Shown one piece after another: positions 51,972-64,000 of a stretch of DNA of 64,000 nucleotides; position 1 is the first letter of the stretch; every line of letters begins with the position of its first letter. The notes beneath the pieces are model-generated. The model was not told the origin of the DNA. It saw only the letters and a list, made by a program, of their open reading frames with translations, and did not search any database. The translations under genes were made by a program, and so were the position numbers. The DNA lies in NCBI RefSeq assembly GCF_964340395.1, contig NC_135559.1:22074121-22138120 (forward strand). The letters are read 5' to 3'. The stretch is from Glandiceps talaboti (taxonomy: Eukaryota > Hemichordata > Enteropneusta > Spengelidae).

Positions 51972-52568
51972 ATTATTGCTAGCTACTGTCAGTTATGTCT
52001 TGTCAAGTCAGTTAGTGTTTGTTACTATCAGTTTATATTGCTAGTTACTGTCAGTTATGTTTCGTCAATTCAGTCATTGCTAGTTACTGTCAGTTATGTT
52101 TCGCCAAATCAGTCATTCCTAGTCATTGTCAGTTATGTTTCTTTAAACATTATTGTTAGTTACTGTCAGTTATGTTTCGTCAATTCAGTCATTGCTAGCT
52201 ATTGTCAGTTATGTTTCTTTAAACATTATTGCGAGTTACTGTCAGTTATGTTTCGTCAAATTAGTTATTGCTAGCTATTGTCAGTTATGTTTCATCAATT
52301 CAGTTCCATGTATTGCTAGTTACTGTCAGTTATGTCTTGTCAAGTCAGTTAGTGTTTGTTACTATCAGTTTATATTGCTAGTTACTGTCAGTTATGTTTC
52401 GCCAAATCAGTCATTCCTAGTCATTGTCAGTTATGTTTCTTTAAACATTATTGTTAGTTACTGTCAGTTATGTTTCGTTAATTCAGTTATTGCTAGTTAC
52501 TGTCAGTTATGTTTTGTCAAGTCAATTATTGCTGGTTATTTTAAGTTATATTGTGTCAATTCAGTTAC
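51972..52568. repeat. ~39-bp degenerate minisatellite with ~338-bp block duplication
   Basis: The unit core is TTGCTAGTTACTGTCAGTTA followed by TGTTTCGTCAATTCAGTCA, about 15 copies. A distinctive run (GTTATGTCTTGTCAAGTCAG then TTAGTGTTTGTTACTATCAG) occurs at 51992 and again near 52330, showing that a block of the array was duplicated. Confidence 0.9.
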
Positions 52569-52779
52569 TACTAGATGTGAACAAAAACTGTCGAACCAAA
52601 TGCTTTGGTATTTGATGTTGACATTGTTTGGGTGTATAGTTGGGAAATTGTTTAAAGCAAATGATCGGGTCAAAAGTGTCATCATTGGTCAAAAGTGTCA
52701 TCATTGGTAGTAAAATATTCAACTAAAACACTACCGGGTAGTTTGTTCTGAGATTTGGTGGAAATGTTCTTAGGAGTGC

Positions 52780-53470
52780 ATCAGTGAAGTGATTAGGTTT
52801 AAAATTTTTAATTTTGGTTTTAAAAAAAAACTTATATCTCTTAAACTATCCGATGAATGGGGTTGAAATTTCGTGGTTATGTTTCTGGAGGTGTTATTCT
52901 GTAGATATTATTCAAAGTATTTTGAAATAATTGGCCTTAGCAACAATGACCACGCCCCGAGCAACAATCAAATGATGTATCAAAAATATATTGAAATATG
53001 CCTAACAACAAGACCACGCCCATAGCAACAGCCAAAATATGTTTTTACTGCAAAGATAAAAACAGAGATTGGTTGGCAAGTGAAGAAACTTTCAAAAAAT
53101 GTATGCAAATATGCCTAACAAGATCACACCAATACCAACAGCTAATTGGTGTGTAATGCATTGATAATAGGGATTAATAGATGAGTGACAAAACAATATT
53201 TAAACAATGTATGTAGATATACTTAGCAAGAAGACCACGCCCATAGCAACAGCTACATGATGGTGTATATAGCAATGAGAACAACAGCGATGGTTAGACA
53301 AATGGATAAAGATTTTGGCAAATGAGCACATGAAATGATAATGTATATCGATAGTAAGGCAAGTGGATAAGCATTGTTATGAATGATGCATAAACTATAC
53401 AGTTGTGCTGCAATGCCATTGGCGCTATTTTTGGAAGTAGAAATTCAAATTTATGTTTGTTTTATCAAAA
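52780..53470 (+). repeat. dispersed ~600-bp repeat, copy 2
   Basis: It resembles 2170-2775. It contains four modules of the form ATATGCCTAACAACAAGACC plus ACGCCCATAGCAACAGC, with decreasing similarity, and ends CAGTTGTGCTGCAATGCCAT. The extra modules make it longer than copy 1. Confidence 0.65.
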
Positions 53471-54364
53471 TAAATATACGCATTTCTCATCCACATGGCT
53501 GCTTTATGAATCGACGTTTCGACTGAAGATTTTGACAGTTTCAGAGTGATACTGTGTTTGTATATAGTTAACAATGCTTACAATAATACAATTACACAGC
53601 TGCTAGCTGTATGGGCAATGGGGAATAGATGTTTATTTTACATCAGAAAAAAAAGATTGTTTTGTAAAAAGAAATATATTATGTAAGTAGGATTATTGCA
53701 TTTTGATGAAAATGATGAAAGGTATTTTTTTTCCAAGAGTCGACGTTTACACGAGTCATGAACTCGACCGTACATGTACGATTTTTATACAGTTCTGTTC
53801 TGTTCTTTTAAATCTAAGAATTTCAGCAAGTCAGACGTTTACTTTGCTGATATCCATCTTGTGTATAGACGGAACATATTTTCGACTGACCTGTTGTATT
53901 TATAAAACACTTTTGAAAGAATGCTGGCGCTCAGAATCATGTGCGCCTAAGGCGCGAAAGTAAAGTGGTCATTATTGCTAACTTTCCACTTTCTTTACAT
54001 GTCGAACATTGATAAGTTTCTGTCGTATACCACCCAAGGATTGCATCGAAAGAACACAAGTGATATTGTGTGATTTAGTCTATGGTGAAATTGTTAATGT
54101 ACAGCTATCATTGGCCAGTTACTATTTCTAGTTTCATTTATATTCAATTGTTTATTTACTTATTTATTTATTTATTCTTATGGTGGGCTTGGGGACTGTT
54201 TTGCTAATCAACACCTTGGAATGATATATATATGGTAGTAGCATCTATCAAAAACTCTATTTTGATTATCTCTGTTATTGGCAAGTATTCGTATGTAAAG
54301 GTACAATTATCATACATTGCACGATTATCAGACATTTCGTTTTCTGCTGTCCTCTGATTAAGAA
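53471..54364. other. intronic-type unique DNA, nothing recognised
   Basis: AT-rich sequence with a short (TTTA)n at 54155-54177. Confidence 0.45.
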
Positions 54365-54365
54365 T

Positions 54366-54655
54366 TCATGTACGTGTACGTGTTTATGCACGTCTTTGTC
54401 CATGTACTTGTACGTGTTCTTGTACGTGTACGCGTACGTATACGCGTACGTGTTGTGTACATCTTCTTGTACGTGTATGTGTTCTTGTATGTGTATGTGT
54501 ACATGTATATGTAAGTATATGTGTACGCGTGTCTGTATACAAGTTCACGTATACGTGTACATGTAATTGTAAGTGCAATTGTGCGTGCACACATACGTGT
54601 ACATGATTGCGTACGTGTTCGCGTATACGTTTGTGTACGTGTATGTGTAGGTGTG
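54366..54655. repeat. degenerate (GTACGT)n-type tract
   Basis: Repeated TGTACGTGT, TACGCGTACG and TGTGTACATG words make a long run of near-alternating purine and pyrimidine, a candidate for Z-DNA. Thr-Tyr-Thr-Arg frames on the minus strand are artefacts. Confidence 0.85.
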
Positions 54656-55450
54656 CAATGACTATAATGTGTTGTCATTCTCCAAGAAGACAACGAGTTG
54701 GAAAGGAGTATAATTAGATGAATAGCCCACACTGTGCATTTGATGTTTTTTTGTGTCTATCTCAACATGGACTCTTGTGATCAAACTCACTGATCTTGAT
54801 AGTTCGTTTACGAGTTTGGGCAAGCTTCTCCGAAAATAACTGTAATATGTAATCTTAGTACAACATAGAGGAAGTCAATCTTAGTAATTTATAAATGAAT
54901 AATTAAAATTAGTTTTTTAGCGTATCACTTACAGTTCTCAACTGTAGGTTTAAAATACTTACAAATGAAGCACAGGTTTATATGCTACTGTAATAACTTC
55001 TTTTTGCATAGTTCACATTTTTCACCATTCATATTAAGTCCGTATTATGTTTGATTGTCTGCAAAAATACAACTTTGACACGTGTCCTAATACATGTCAA
55101 ACTATAACGTATAACAGATGTTAGACGAAATTCTTTAAGTTGACAAAACCACAACATTGTGAGGTCAAGGGTTAGATGAATAAAAAGCATCAAAAGTCAC
55201 GTTTTTTCTGTTGTTATATTACCTTACCAGTCACGCAAATACACTGTATTGATTTAAAAGACAAACATAGTATTATAACGTGTGTAACAGGACAGATATA
55301 TACATAATGAAAACCACGTGTATTTCAATAACATGCAAAGTATACAGCATCGTGCGTCACTGTAGTAGAAATCTAGACATGGATGATACAGTACATACTG
55401 ATACTAAATACTTTGCCAAACATGCAATGCTGCTACAAAATATAGTTTGC
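54656..55450. other. intronic-type unique DNA, nothing recognised
   Basis: No feature supported. Confidence 0.45.
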
Positions 55451-55454
55451 CAAA

Positions 55455-55930
<476 letters not shown>

Positions 55931-56084
55931 TATATAACCCCTGTATTGCTTGAGAAATGTAAGTAAGCCACAGCTCTCAAGCAAAGCATGGGCTTGCAGT
56001 ATATGTTTTATCACAATTTATCCGAACCCCTTACAAAGAAATTTTGAGTGACCTCCCCCTAAAACATTATTTATCTCCTCCTTC

Positions 56085-57340
<1,256 letters not shown>

Positions 57341-57344
57341 GATA

Positions 57345-57411
57345 TATTTGTTTGTTTGTTTGTTTGTTTGTTTGTTTGTTTGTTTGTTTGCTTGTTTGTT
57401 TGTTTGTTTGA
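57345..57411. repeat. (TTTG)n microsatellite
   Basis: About 16 TTTG units with one TTGCTTG interruption. Confidence 0.95.
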
Positions 57412-58178
57412 TTTTCGTAAGCGTAAGTAAATCAGGCCTTGTAAATTTGTCTTAGATTCACTCTCACTCCACCGACTTCACAAAATGTCATGAGTTGATA
57501 TTACCTTACATTGGATATTTATAGCTACATGGGTTCAGAAAATGTTGCCGTAATTCACTTTTTATGATGTGGTTGGTTAGTCTATGAAATTATTTAGATA
57601 AGATAAAAATGGGAAACAGAGACATTTGTTGAACTCGAGGCTACAGCTGCTTGTACTATATGAAAAGTCAGCGAAGTCAGTAGACTGATAGTAAGCCTTA
57701 TTTACGACATAGCTAAAATAAACAACTAAATATTGTAGTAACTAGGATGTAAATACACATTTTCTTCTGGAACGTGTATGTACAAACACAGACCCTACAC
57801 GATAGGTCTATGGTACAACGCTAGTATGTTCCAATTTTAGATATACATTTATATGATATGCAAGTTAGATAGGGGTTCGGTCACCGTGAAATAACTTGTT
57901 CAGCATGCTTCATTGTAACACTTAACCTGTGACACTTCACTCCTGATCAATTACAATCGATTGTAATTTGAGACGACCTCTACAGTATTGTGTTGTATCA
58001 TTGTGTTAAACCTGAAGTGATGATCTTTTTGAAAACATCATTCAGTCTTTAAAGTTCAACGATATCCAGACTTCCACATAAAACAGGAACAGAGTGGGTA
58101 TGCTGTATTAGGTTATCATCAAGGCCTGTAATAAATGTACAAGATATTAATTGTGAGAAATTAAAATTGCTATCAAGC
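57412..58178. other. intronic-type unique DNA, nothing recognised
   Basis: No feature supported. Confidence 0.45.
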
Positions 58179-58179
58179 A

Positions 58180-58217
58180 ATTAATCAATCAATTCATCAA
58201 TCGATCGATCGATCGAT

Positions 58218-58260
<43 letters not shown>

Positions 58261-58328
58261 CAAACAAACAAACAGACAAACAAACAAACAAACAAACAAA
58301 CAAACAAACAAACAAACAAACAAACAAA
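58180..58328. repeat. (ATCA)n/(ATCG)n then (AAAC)n compound microsatellite
   Basis: AATC and ATCG units at 58180-58257 pass directly into (CAAA)n at 58258-58328. Confidence 0.95.
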
Positions 58329-59741
58329 CCTGCCGTCCAAAAATATTCAGTCCATCTTTTGACCAAAACTCTACTTTTTCCTCACCGTTCTACCTACTTT
58401 GGAACAAGTAGGTGACACACACTTGAAACATATTATCGCATTTCCTTCAGGAAAAGACAACGGTTGACCTTTCACATCTATGCATTTTTCCTGTATCATA
58501 AAAAAAAAACATATTATGCGATTCTCAAACATTAACGATTAAGAAATCTGGTTTGTAAGTATTCAAACAGTAAAGGCAGACAAGCTGAGTTTACACGTTT
58601 TATGCTGCGTATTTAAAGGTCACCCATAGTATTGTATTTACTGAGGCACACATGTATGTAACTATAATCACTTGCTATTAACTGAACTCTGGTATTAAGA
58701 TATAACATATAAATGATCTGATGACGTAATTTTTATACGTATCAAAAAATGTCGAGGAATCCATACTAGGCAATCAACTCATAGCAATGCTGGCCAAAAG
58801 ACTGAAGGCAATTGTAATATCATAGAAGGCATGCATCTATTTAATATTATATTATAACAGTTTAATTAAGATTTTATGCAAGTATTTTACACTTAAAATA
58901 AAAGGTTTATAAACTCAGCCTATACAACTTTAACAATTGTAAGTTTGCAATTCAAGCAATTGACTTTTTACTGAACTGTAAGTTTGCAAGTCAGACATTG
59001 ACGACTTACCGAATTTGTGGCGTCCAAGCATTGACGATTTACTGATTAGTTTACAATTCATCTCGCCATATTTTCTTTCTTTTTTGTACAGAATCCAGCA
59101 AACACATGTGGATGTTCGGAAAGGTTGGATATAATACATCAACATGTACACGACATAGAGAACATTTTAAGTATCATAGTTACTGGTATGTTTCATATTA
59201 TTTATATCAGTTTTGATTTGCTCTGATAACTGTCCATCAAAACCGAGTGTTGTAAGTAACCTTAACAAATACAGCTCTCATTTATTTAGACAGCTATTTA
59301 CATAAATTGCATTAGAACGACAAAACAAACAATTCAAGTAAAGGTCCGTCGATGAGTGAATGTTGTATTCTGACACTATTCATTATCCGTACAAGATAAA
59401 CTTTGTGTTACGAACTTGTCTAACCTCCAACAAGAACTGTCGATGTATGTAGTTTAAAAATCGATCGTAATTTAACACATTCGATTGAGAGCTTCCCTAA
59501 AGTTAAGTTGTCGAACTTTAAAACTCAGAGTTAGTTTCACTTGTGTCAGGTGTTATTAACTGCATAGAGATTAGCAACATCTATGAAAACTTACTAAATA
59601 CACACCCAAATACCTGACGAACTTTTCAGCATGTGTTCATTTAGTTGCCATCATGTGTTGTGGTATGCAGATTGGCAACATACCAATTATTTACCTCCGA
59701 CCTGTTAACATGATTAACCAATTATTTGATTGCCTTCACAG
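58329..59741. other. 3' part of the putative intron, with splice acceptor
   Basis: AT-rich, with a degenerate short duplication around 58930-59040 (GTAAGTTTGCAA and CATTGACGA words). The acceptor is TTTGATTGCCTTCACAG at 59725-59741, with branch-point-like TGATTAAC at 59711-59718. Confidence 0.6.
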
Positions 59742-62700
59742 CTGTGGAAAGGATAGAGTCTGGTCAGTGTCCAACTCCAGAAGAGAGTTTATCAACATTT
59801 GAACTACCGACACATTCTTACGAATCTACACAGCCATTGAGTACTCGACCACCTACTAAAAGTACAGCAAAATCTTCATTGGGAAACACTGTTACTTCTT
59901 ATGACCCCGATACGCCTGTAGAGAGGACAACGCCCACGCTTAAACAAATTATCACTAGTGGCATTTCCGACATTATCCAAATAACTGCAATTTCCATGCC
60001 AGGTAGTAGCAGGCCATCAGCGGTCCCAGAATTAGATGAGTCTAGCGGTGAGAGTACAATAGCTGATATGCATTCCAAGTATGTGACACAGATCACTCCT
60101 TCCACAGATCAAACTAATATAGAAAAAATATCAAATACTGCAAGGACTACACAGTTACAATCAACAGATGGCAATGTAGAACACACTGACGACGAAACCA
60201 GAGAGACGAAGGGTGCTAGTGCATCACCAAAAAGGCTTTCAACAATATTTCCTTGGATAATTACTGAGTCATTCAACGATACGATTACAAATGTGAGTCC
60301 AAGTGTTATAGTTTCTACAACACATGTAACATACGAAGTTGATACTTCTGGGGATTCACCGATTACTGAATCTTCTGGCGAAGAGTTGACAGATTTCACA
60401 ACAGTTTCTTCTGGAGAAGAAGATGTGACAGATGAATATAAGAGTATACAAACATCACTAGAAAGCCACCAATCAACAACTACTGACACCACAGATATAT
60501 TTATCAATACTGCTGCAACAAACATTCTTACCTCTTCAATGAAAACTAAGCCCGGTATTTTGAGAACATTGTTTCGGTCTTTATCAACTTCAAGTGACAG
60601 AACAAAACCTGTATTTGAATCATCGTCACCTGCACCAGCTAAGACCAAAACGGTGTCAACGCCATCTTCGACAACAAAATCACCCGTCATTTCTGATACA
60701 ACACAAACCGAAACTACGGAGACCGATCAATATTCCGGTGAGGGTTTTATTGAAGTCTCACCTATAACACCTTCTGAAGTACTTCCACCTGTAACTCAAA
60801 CTTCTCGTTCAAGTGAGAAGGAACCAGTAACATATTTACAAGAAACAAGTCGGACTGAGTCCATGTCACATGACACATCTTTGCCAACGATAGAAGAAGA
60901 ATTTTCTGGTGATGATTTTGTCACTGAAATGATGACAATTAGTACAAGCGGACAAAGGACACTTTCTGTACAACCCAAGACTGAAGAAATGTCTTTTTTA
61001 GTGACCTCTTCAAAGCCGTTTGATATGAAGAAAGATGTGACAACAAGCCCTATAACTATATCAACAACACCTTTCTTACATTTAGAAACCACTCTTGTAT
61101 CTACAAAGACAATCGAAAGTTCTCCATCAACTTCACCTACACCTACACCTACACCTACGGAAGAGGCAAAAACAACTAAAAACACGTATACCAAAACTTT
61201 GAGAGCACCGCCAACCGACTTCTCTGTAACAGAACTATCGATATCACATACAGGTACCCCTGAATCAGACACTGAGGAATCATCTGGAGAAGATTTTATG
61301 ACTGAGAGACAGACTACCTTAACAACACTAAGTCAACCACGATCCAAAAAGCAATACTATTTTGAAAGGACTTTATCAACGCCTTTGGAAACAACAGAAT
61401 ATGATGGTGTAGAAGAAATATCTGGCGATGACATCATCACTTTACCAATGGTAGATAAAAAGACCCAGACTTCAGTAACATCTACTTCAGTACCCAAAGA
61501 ATCACTCTCAAGCATTCCCACAAGTCAAGTGGTCACCACCAGTCGAGATTCCAAACCAACAGTCAAAACAACCCAGTGGCTCAAAAAGACTTCACAAGGT
61601 TTGCCAGACATGTCTAGTGTTACACCAAAGTTCCATCCGGGTACCTCTGCATCAGAGAAACCATTTGTCACAAAACCAATTTCGTTTGAGTCAAGTACCT
61701 TCAAAGACGATATAAAGTCGTTAAAAACTAAATTGCCGACATTTGATCAATCTGAAAGGACTACTGAAAGTGAAACTGATGCTGATATAAGTGGGGATGG
61801 TACGTCTTCAACTCAGGCTGAATCATCTGGTGAAGGGATATTCATCGACAATGAAACACCACCAATAACCCCAGTCACACCGACAGGTAGCGTCCACAAA
61901 GTAACAGTAAAATACGACGACAAAATTGTTGGAAAACCTGACATATCAGAGTCAAAATCTACTTTTCCTTCATCAATATTAGTGACACTCTATCACGATA
62001 CTGATACAACCTCCCAACTACAGACTACAGCTGGAAAATTACCTACTACATCAATGGCATCACCATATACAACTTCCCGACTTGTTACAACTGCCAAATC
62101 ATCTATGAAAGGTCAAATTGGGCCACTGCCTGGTGGTCAAGTTGGACCATTGGCAGGAAAGGACAAACATGTGTCAACGACATCACCATACACAACTTTC
62201 GAACTTGTTAAGTCAACTATCAAGCCATCTATGAAAGGTCAAATTGGGCCATTGCCTGGTGGTCAAGTTGGACCTTTGGCGGGAAGAAGTACATATACAC
62301 CAATAACACCCCTTTCAACGTATTCAAAAGACAGTTCAATTCAAAGCACACCCACTACATCCAGAACTGATCATGTAATTACATCAAGATCAGACACCAT
62401 AGTGTTTAGTACAGATGAAGAATCATCTGGAGAAGATTTAGTCACTATTAGTGACACATTTAACACACAATGGACAGACAAAACTGATGTGTTTACTTCT
62501 ACAAAACTAACTAAGCAAGTTCATTCCACAACAGTTAAATCACTTCCAATTCAAACAGAAATGTCTGAAAAACCAGCAACTGCAAGGGAACTGCCACATT
62601 CAACAACACAGCCGACACGTAAGTATCTACATGAAATAACCCCAGGAGAAGAGACTGAATCAAGTGGTGACGAAACATCTGTGAAGTATATAAGTGATGA

Positions 62701-64000
62701 GTATTTTGATATAAAACCAACACAGTTAACAACGAGCTCATCATCACTTATATCGCCCTTTGAAATGGAATCAACAGTTTCGGAAACAACTACTGGAACT
62801 AACAAAATGATGACCTCAACAGACGTCACAAAAGTCACAATGGACTCAAGTACAGATGAAGAATCATCTGGGGAAGAATTCAGTACAACGATGACAGGCA
62901 CGATTCCTGTCGTTACATTTGAATCAAAATCAAAAGTACCCAAAGAAGTCTATTACACAACTCTACAAACACCACCAATTGAATCAGAAAGTACTGAGAC
63001 ATTGACAGAAATGTCAGGAGATGACAGTCTCGATGTTAGTATGCATGATGTCACAACCACAAAAGCAATCGTCTCAACAAGTTCGATAACTACCATTGGA
63101 ACATCGAAAATGACTTTATCATCAAAACATATCAGTTATGCATCGTCTACTGACGAAATAAGTGAATCAAGCGATGTGGACACGTCTTTGGAGTATTCAG
63201 GTGAGGGGTTTATTGACATAACACCGCAACATTTAACCACTACTTCATCGAAGATTGCAGCATCTACTGAAATAACCCCAGCAATTTTAGGGGAAACTAG
63301 GAGTACTTATAAAATGACAAGTTTTCCAAATGATGTAACAGATTCAAGTACCGAAGAGTCGTCTGGTGAAGAGTACATTGATATTTATGGAACAAAGGTA
63401 ACAGTAAAACCTACTGTGACTACCTCATCATCATCCACAGAAACACCAGAGTTATTTTATGATGTGACCCTCCAAACTCCACCAGCTCAAACTGAAATTA
63501 CCGAGGCCTGGACTGACACATCCGGAGATGACAGTCTCGATAACGTCACAATCACAAAACAGAGTCTTTCCACAAGTTCAACAAACACAAAAGCCACCTC
63601 GACATATCCCAAATCCACAGTAACATCCGATACTACAACCACTACAGGAATAACAACATCTGCAATAAGCTCACAAGTAAAGACTGAAAAGACAACAACT
63701 GTACCAAAAATTGTTTTATCAACAACTTCAACAAAAACTATAACATATGAAATGACAACTGAAGAAGATGATGAAGGGAGTGGTGTGGAAACATCATCGG
63801 AGTATTTAAGTGAAGGATTTATCGATGTAACACCTCTACATACAACAACTACTTCCTCAAACATTGCACCTTCCTCTGAAATAACACAAATACTTTCGGA
63901 AGCAAGTACTGTGACTCAAACAACAGATGAGGAATCATCTGGGGAAAGGTCCACCGAAGTGTACCATGCAAGTACGACAGACGCCCCTCTTGCAAGTACC
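59742..64000 (+). CDS. giant exon of a mucin-like proteoglycan core protein (3' end beyond window)
   Basis: After the acceptor at 59740-59741 the frame starting with split codon |CT then GTG (59744) stays open to 64000: 1,419 residues, no stop. The protein is Ser/Thr/Pro-rich (about 45% Ser+Thr over residues 1226-1357, counted by hand), acidic in patches, with few aromatics and a single cysteine (residue 9), the composition of O-glycosylated mucin-like ectodomains. Nineteen Ser-Gly dipeptides sit among acidic residues (EESSGEDF, DQYSGEGFI, EMSGDDSL, EEFSGDDF) at residues 101, 202, 211, 223, 331, 388, 514, 560, 683, 695, 895, 974, 1042, 1091, 1152, 1207, 1260, 1346 and 1399. That is the xylosyltransferase context for chondroitin or heparan sulfate attachment. 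The C-terminal third has ~165-200-residue imperfect repeats. I infer a secreted or membrane proteoglycan. Versican-like and syndecan-like proteins share features, but no diagnostic domain is in view. Confidence 0.92.
62101..62286 (+). repeat. in-frame 42-residue tandem duplication in the proteoglycan
   Basis: The segment SSMKGQIGPLPGGQVGPLAG is followed 126 bp later by a near-identical PSMKGQIGPLPGGQVGPLAG, and the flanking SPYTTxxLV is also duplicated. The Gly/Pro-rich motif differs sharply from the Ser/Thr-rich surroundings. It resembles collagen-like spacing only superficially, since there is no strict Gly-X-Y register. Confidence 0.9.

Noticed and set aside
59899-63864. Long open frames on the minus strand opposite the giant exon
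   Set aside because: They arise because Ser/Thr/Pro/Glu codons rarely give stops in the antisense frame. The plus frame is continuous over 4.26 kb, starts at a splice acceptor and has motif-level structure.
59742-64000. Naming the gene versican, aggrecan or syndecan
   Set aside because: Acidic Ser-Gly sites and giant exons are shared features, but no link, lectin, EGF, Ig, transmembrane or EFYA sequence is in the window.

Overview
The window is animal nuclear DNA, most likely from a repeat-rich invertebrate. The evidence is intron-like architecture, CR1/L2-type and other LINE remnants, a tRNA-derived SINE, MITE-like elements, and very many minisatellites and tetranucleotide microsatellites. 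There are no operons, ribosome binding sites or bacterial gene spacing. A marine deuterostome or lophotrochozoan would fit, but the sequence alone does not fix the taxon.

Only one host gene is convincingly visible, on the + strand at the right side. An uninterrupted 4.26 kb exon (59742-64000, open at the window edge) encodes 1,419 residues of Ser/Thr-rich, almost cysteine-free, mucin-like protein carrying 19 acidic Ser-Gly sites of the kind that receive glycosaminoglycan chains. A probable first coding exon lies at 30854-31028. It has a strong Kozak ATG, a signal peptide and a Tyr/Asp-rich patch suited to tyrosine sulfation, and one of its two possible donors matches the phase of the big exon. 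If they are spliced directly, a 28.7 kb intron packed with minisatellites separates them. The product would be a large secreted or cell-surface proteoglycan core protein whose C-terminus lies beyond the window.

Layout: 0.9-7.2 kb holds minisatellites, a SINE that was itself hit by a small retroposed insert, a foldback element and degenerate tandem repeats. 7.6-9.2 kb holds a C-run/CA VNTR and a 5'-truncated but open CR1/L2-type LINE. 11.0-16.0 kb holds compound microsatellites and a decayed LINE on the minus strand. 16.1-19.4 kb holds a 2.3 kb inverted-arm DNA transposon that split a 28-bp minisatellite. 21.2 kb has a textbook 150-bp MITE. 22.4-28.1 kb holds an E-box-rich 22-bp array and a 4.4 kb 26-bp array. 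30.6-31.0 kb is the probable 5' end of the gene. 32.6-59.7 kb, the putative intron, contains an old ~150-bp tandem repeat, a 6.7 kb alternating satellite complex (36.7-43.4 kb), 49-bp and 84/25-bp arrays, and many microsatellites. 59.7-64.0 kb is the giant exon.

All long open frames inside the tandem repeats are by-products of stop-free repeat units, not genes. I see no rRNA, no intact tRNA gene and no CRISPR. Coordinates of arrays are accurate to a few bases; copy numbers are length divided by unit. Nothing was searched against a database.
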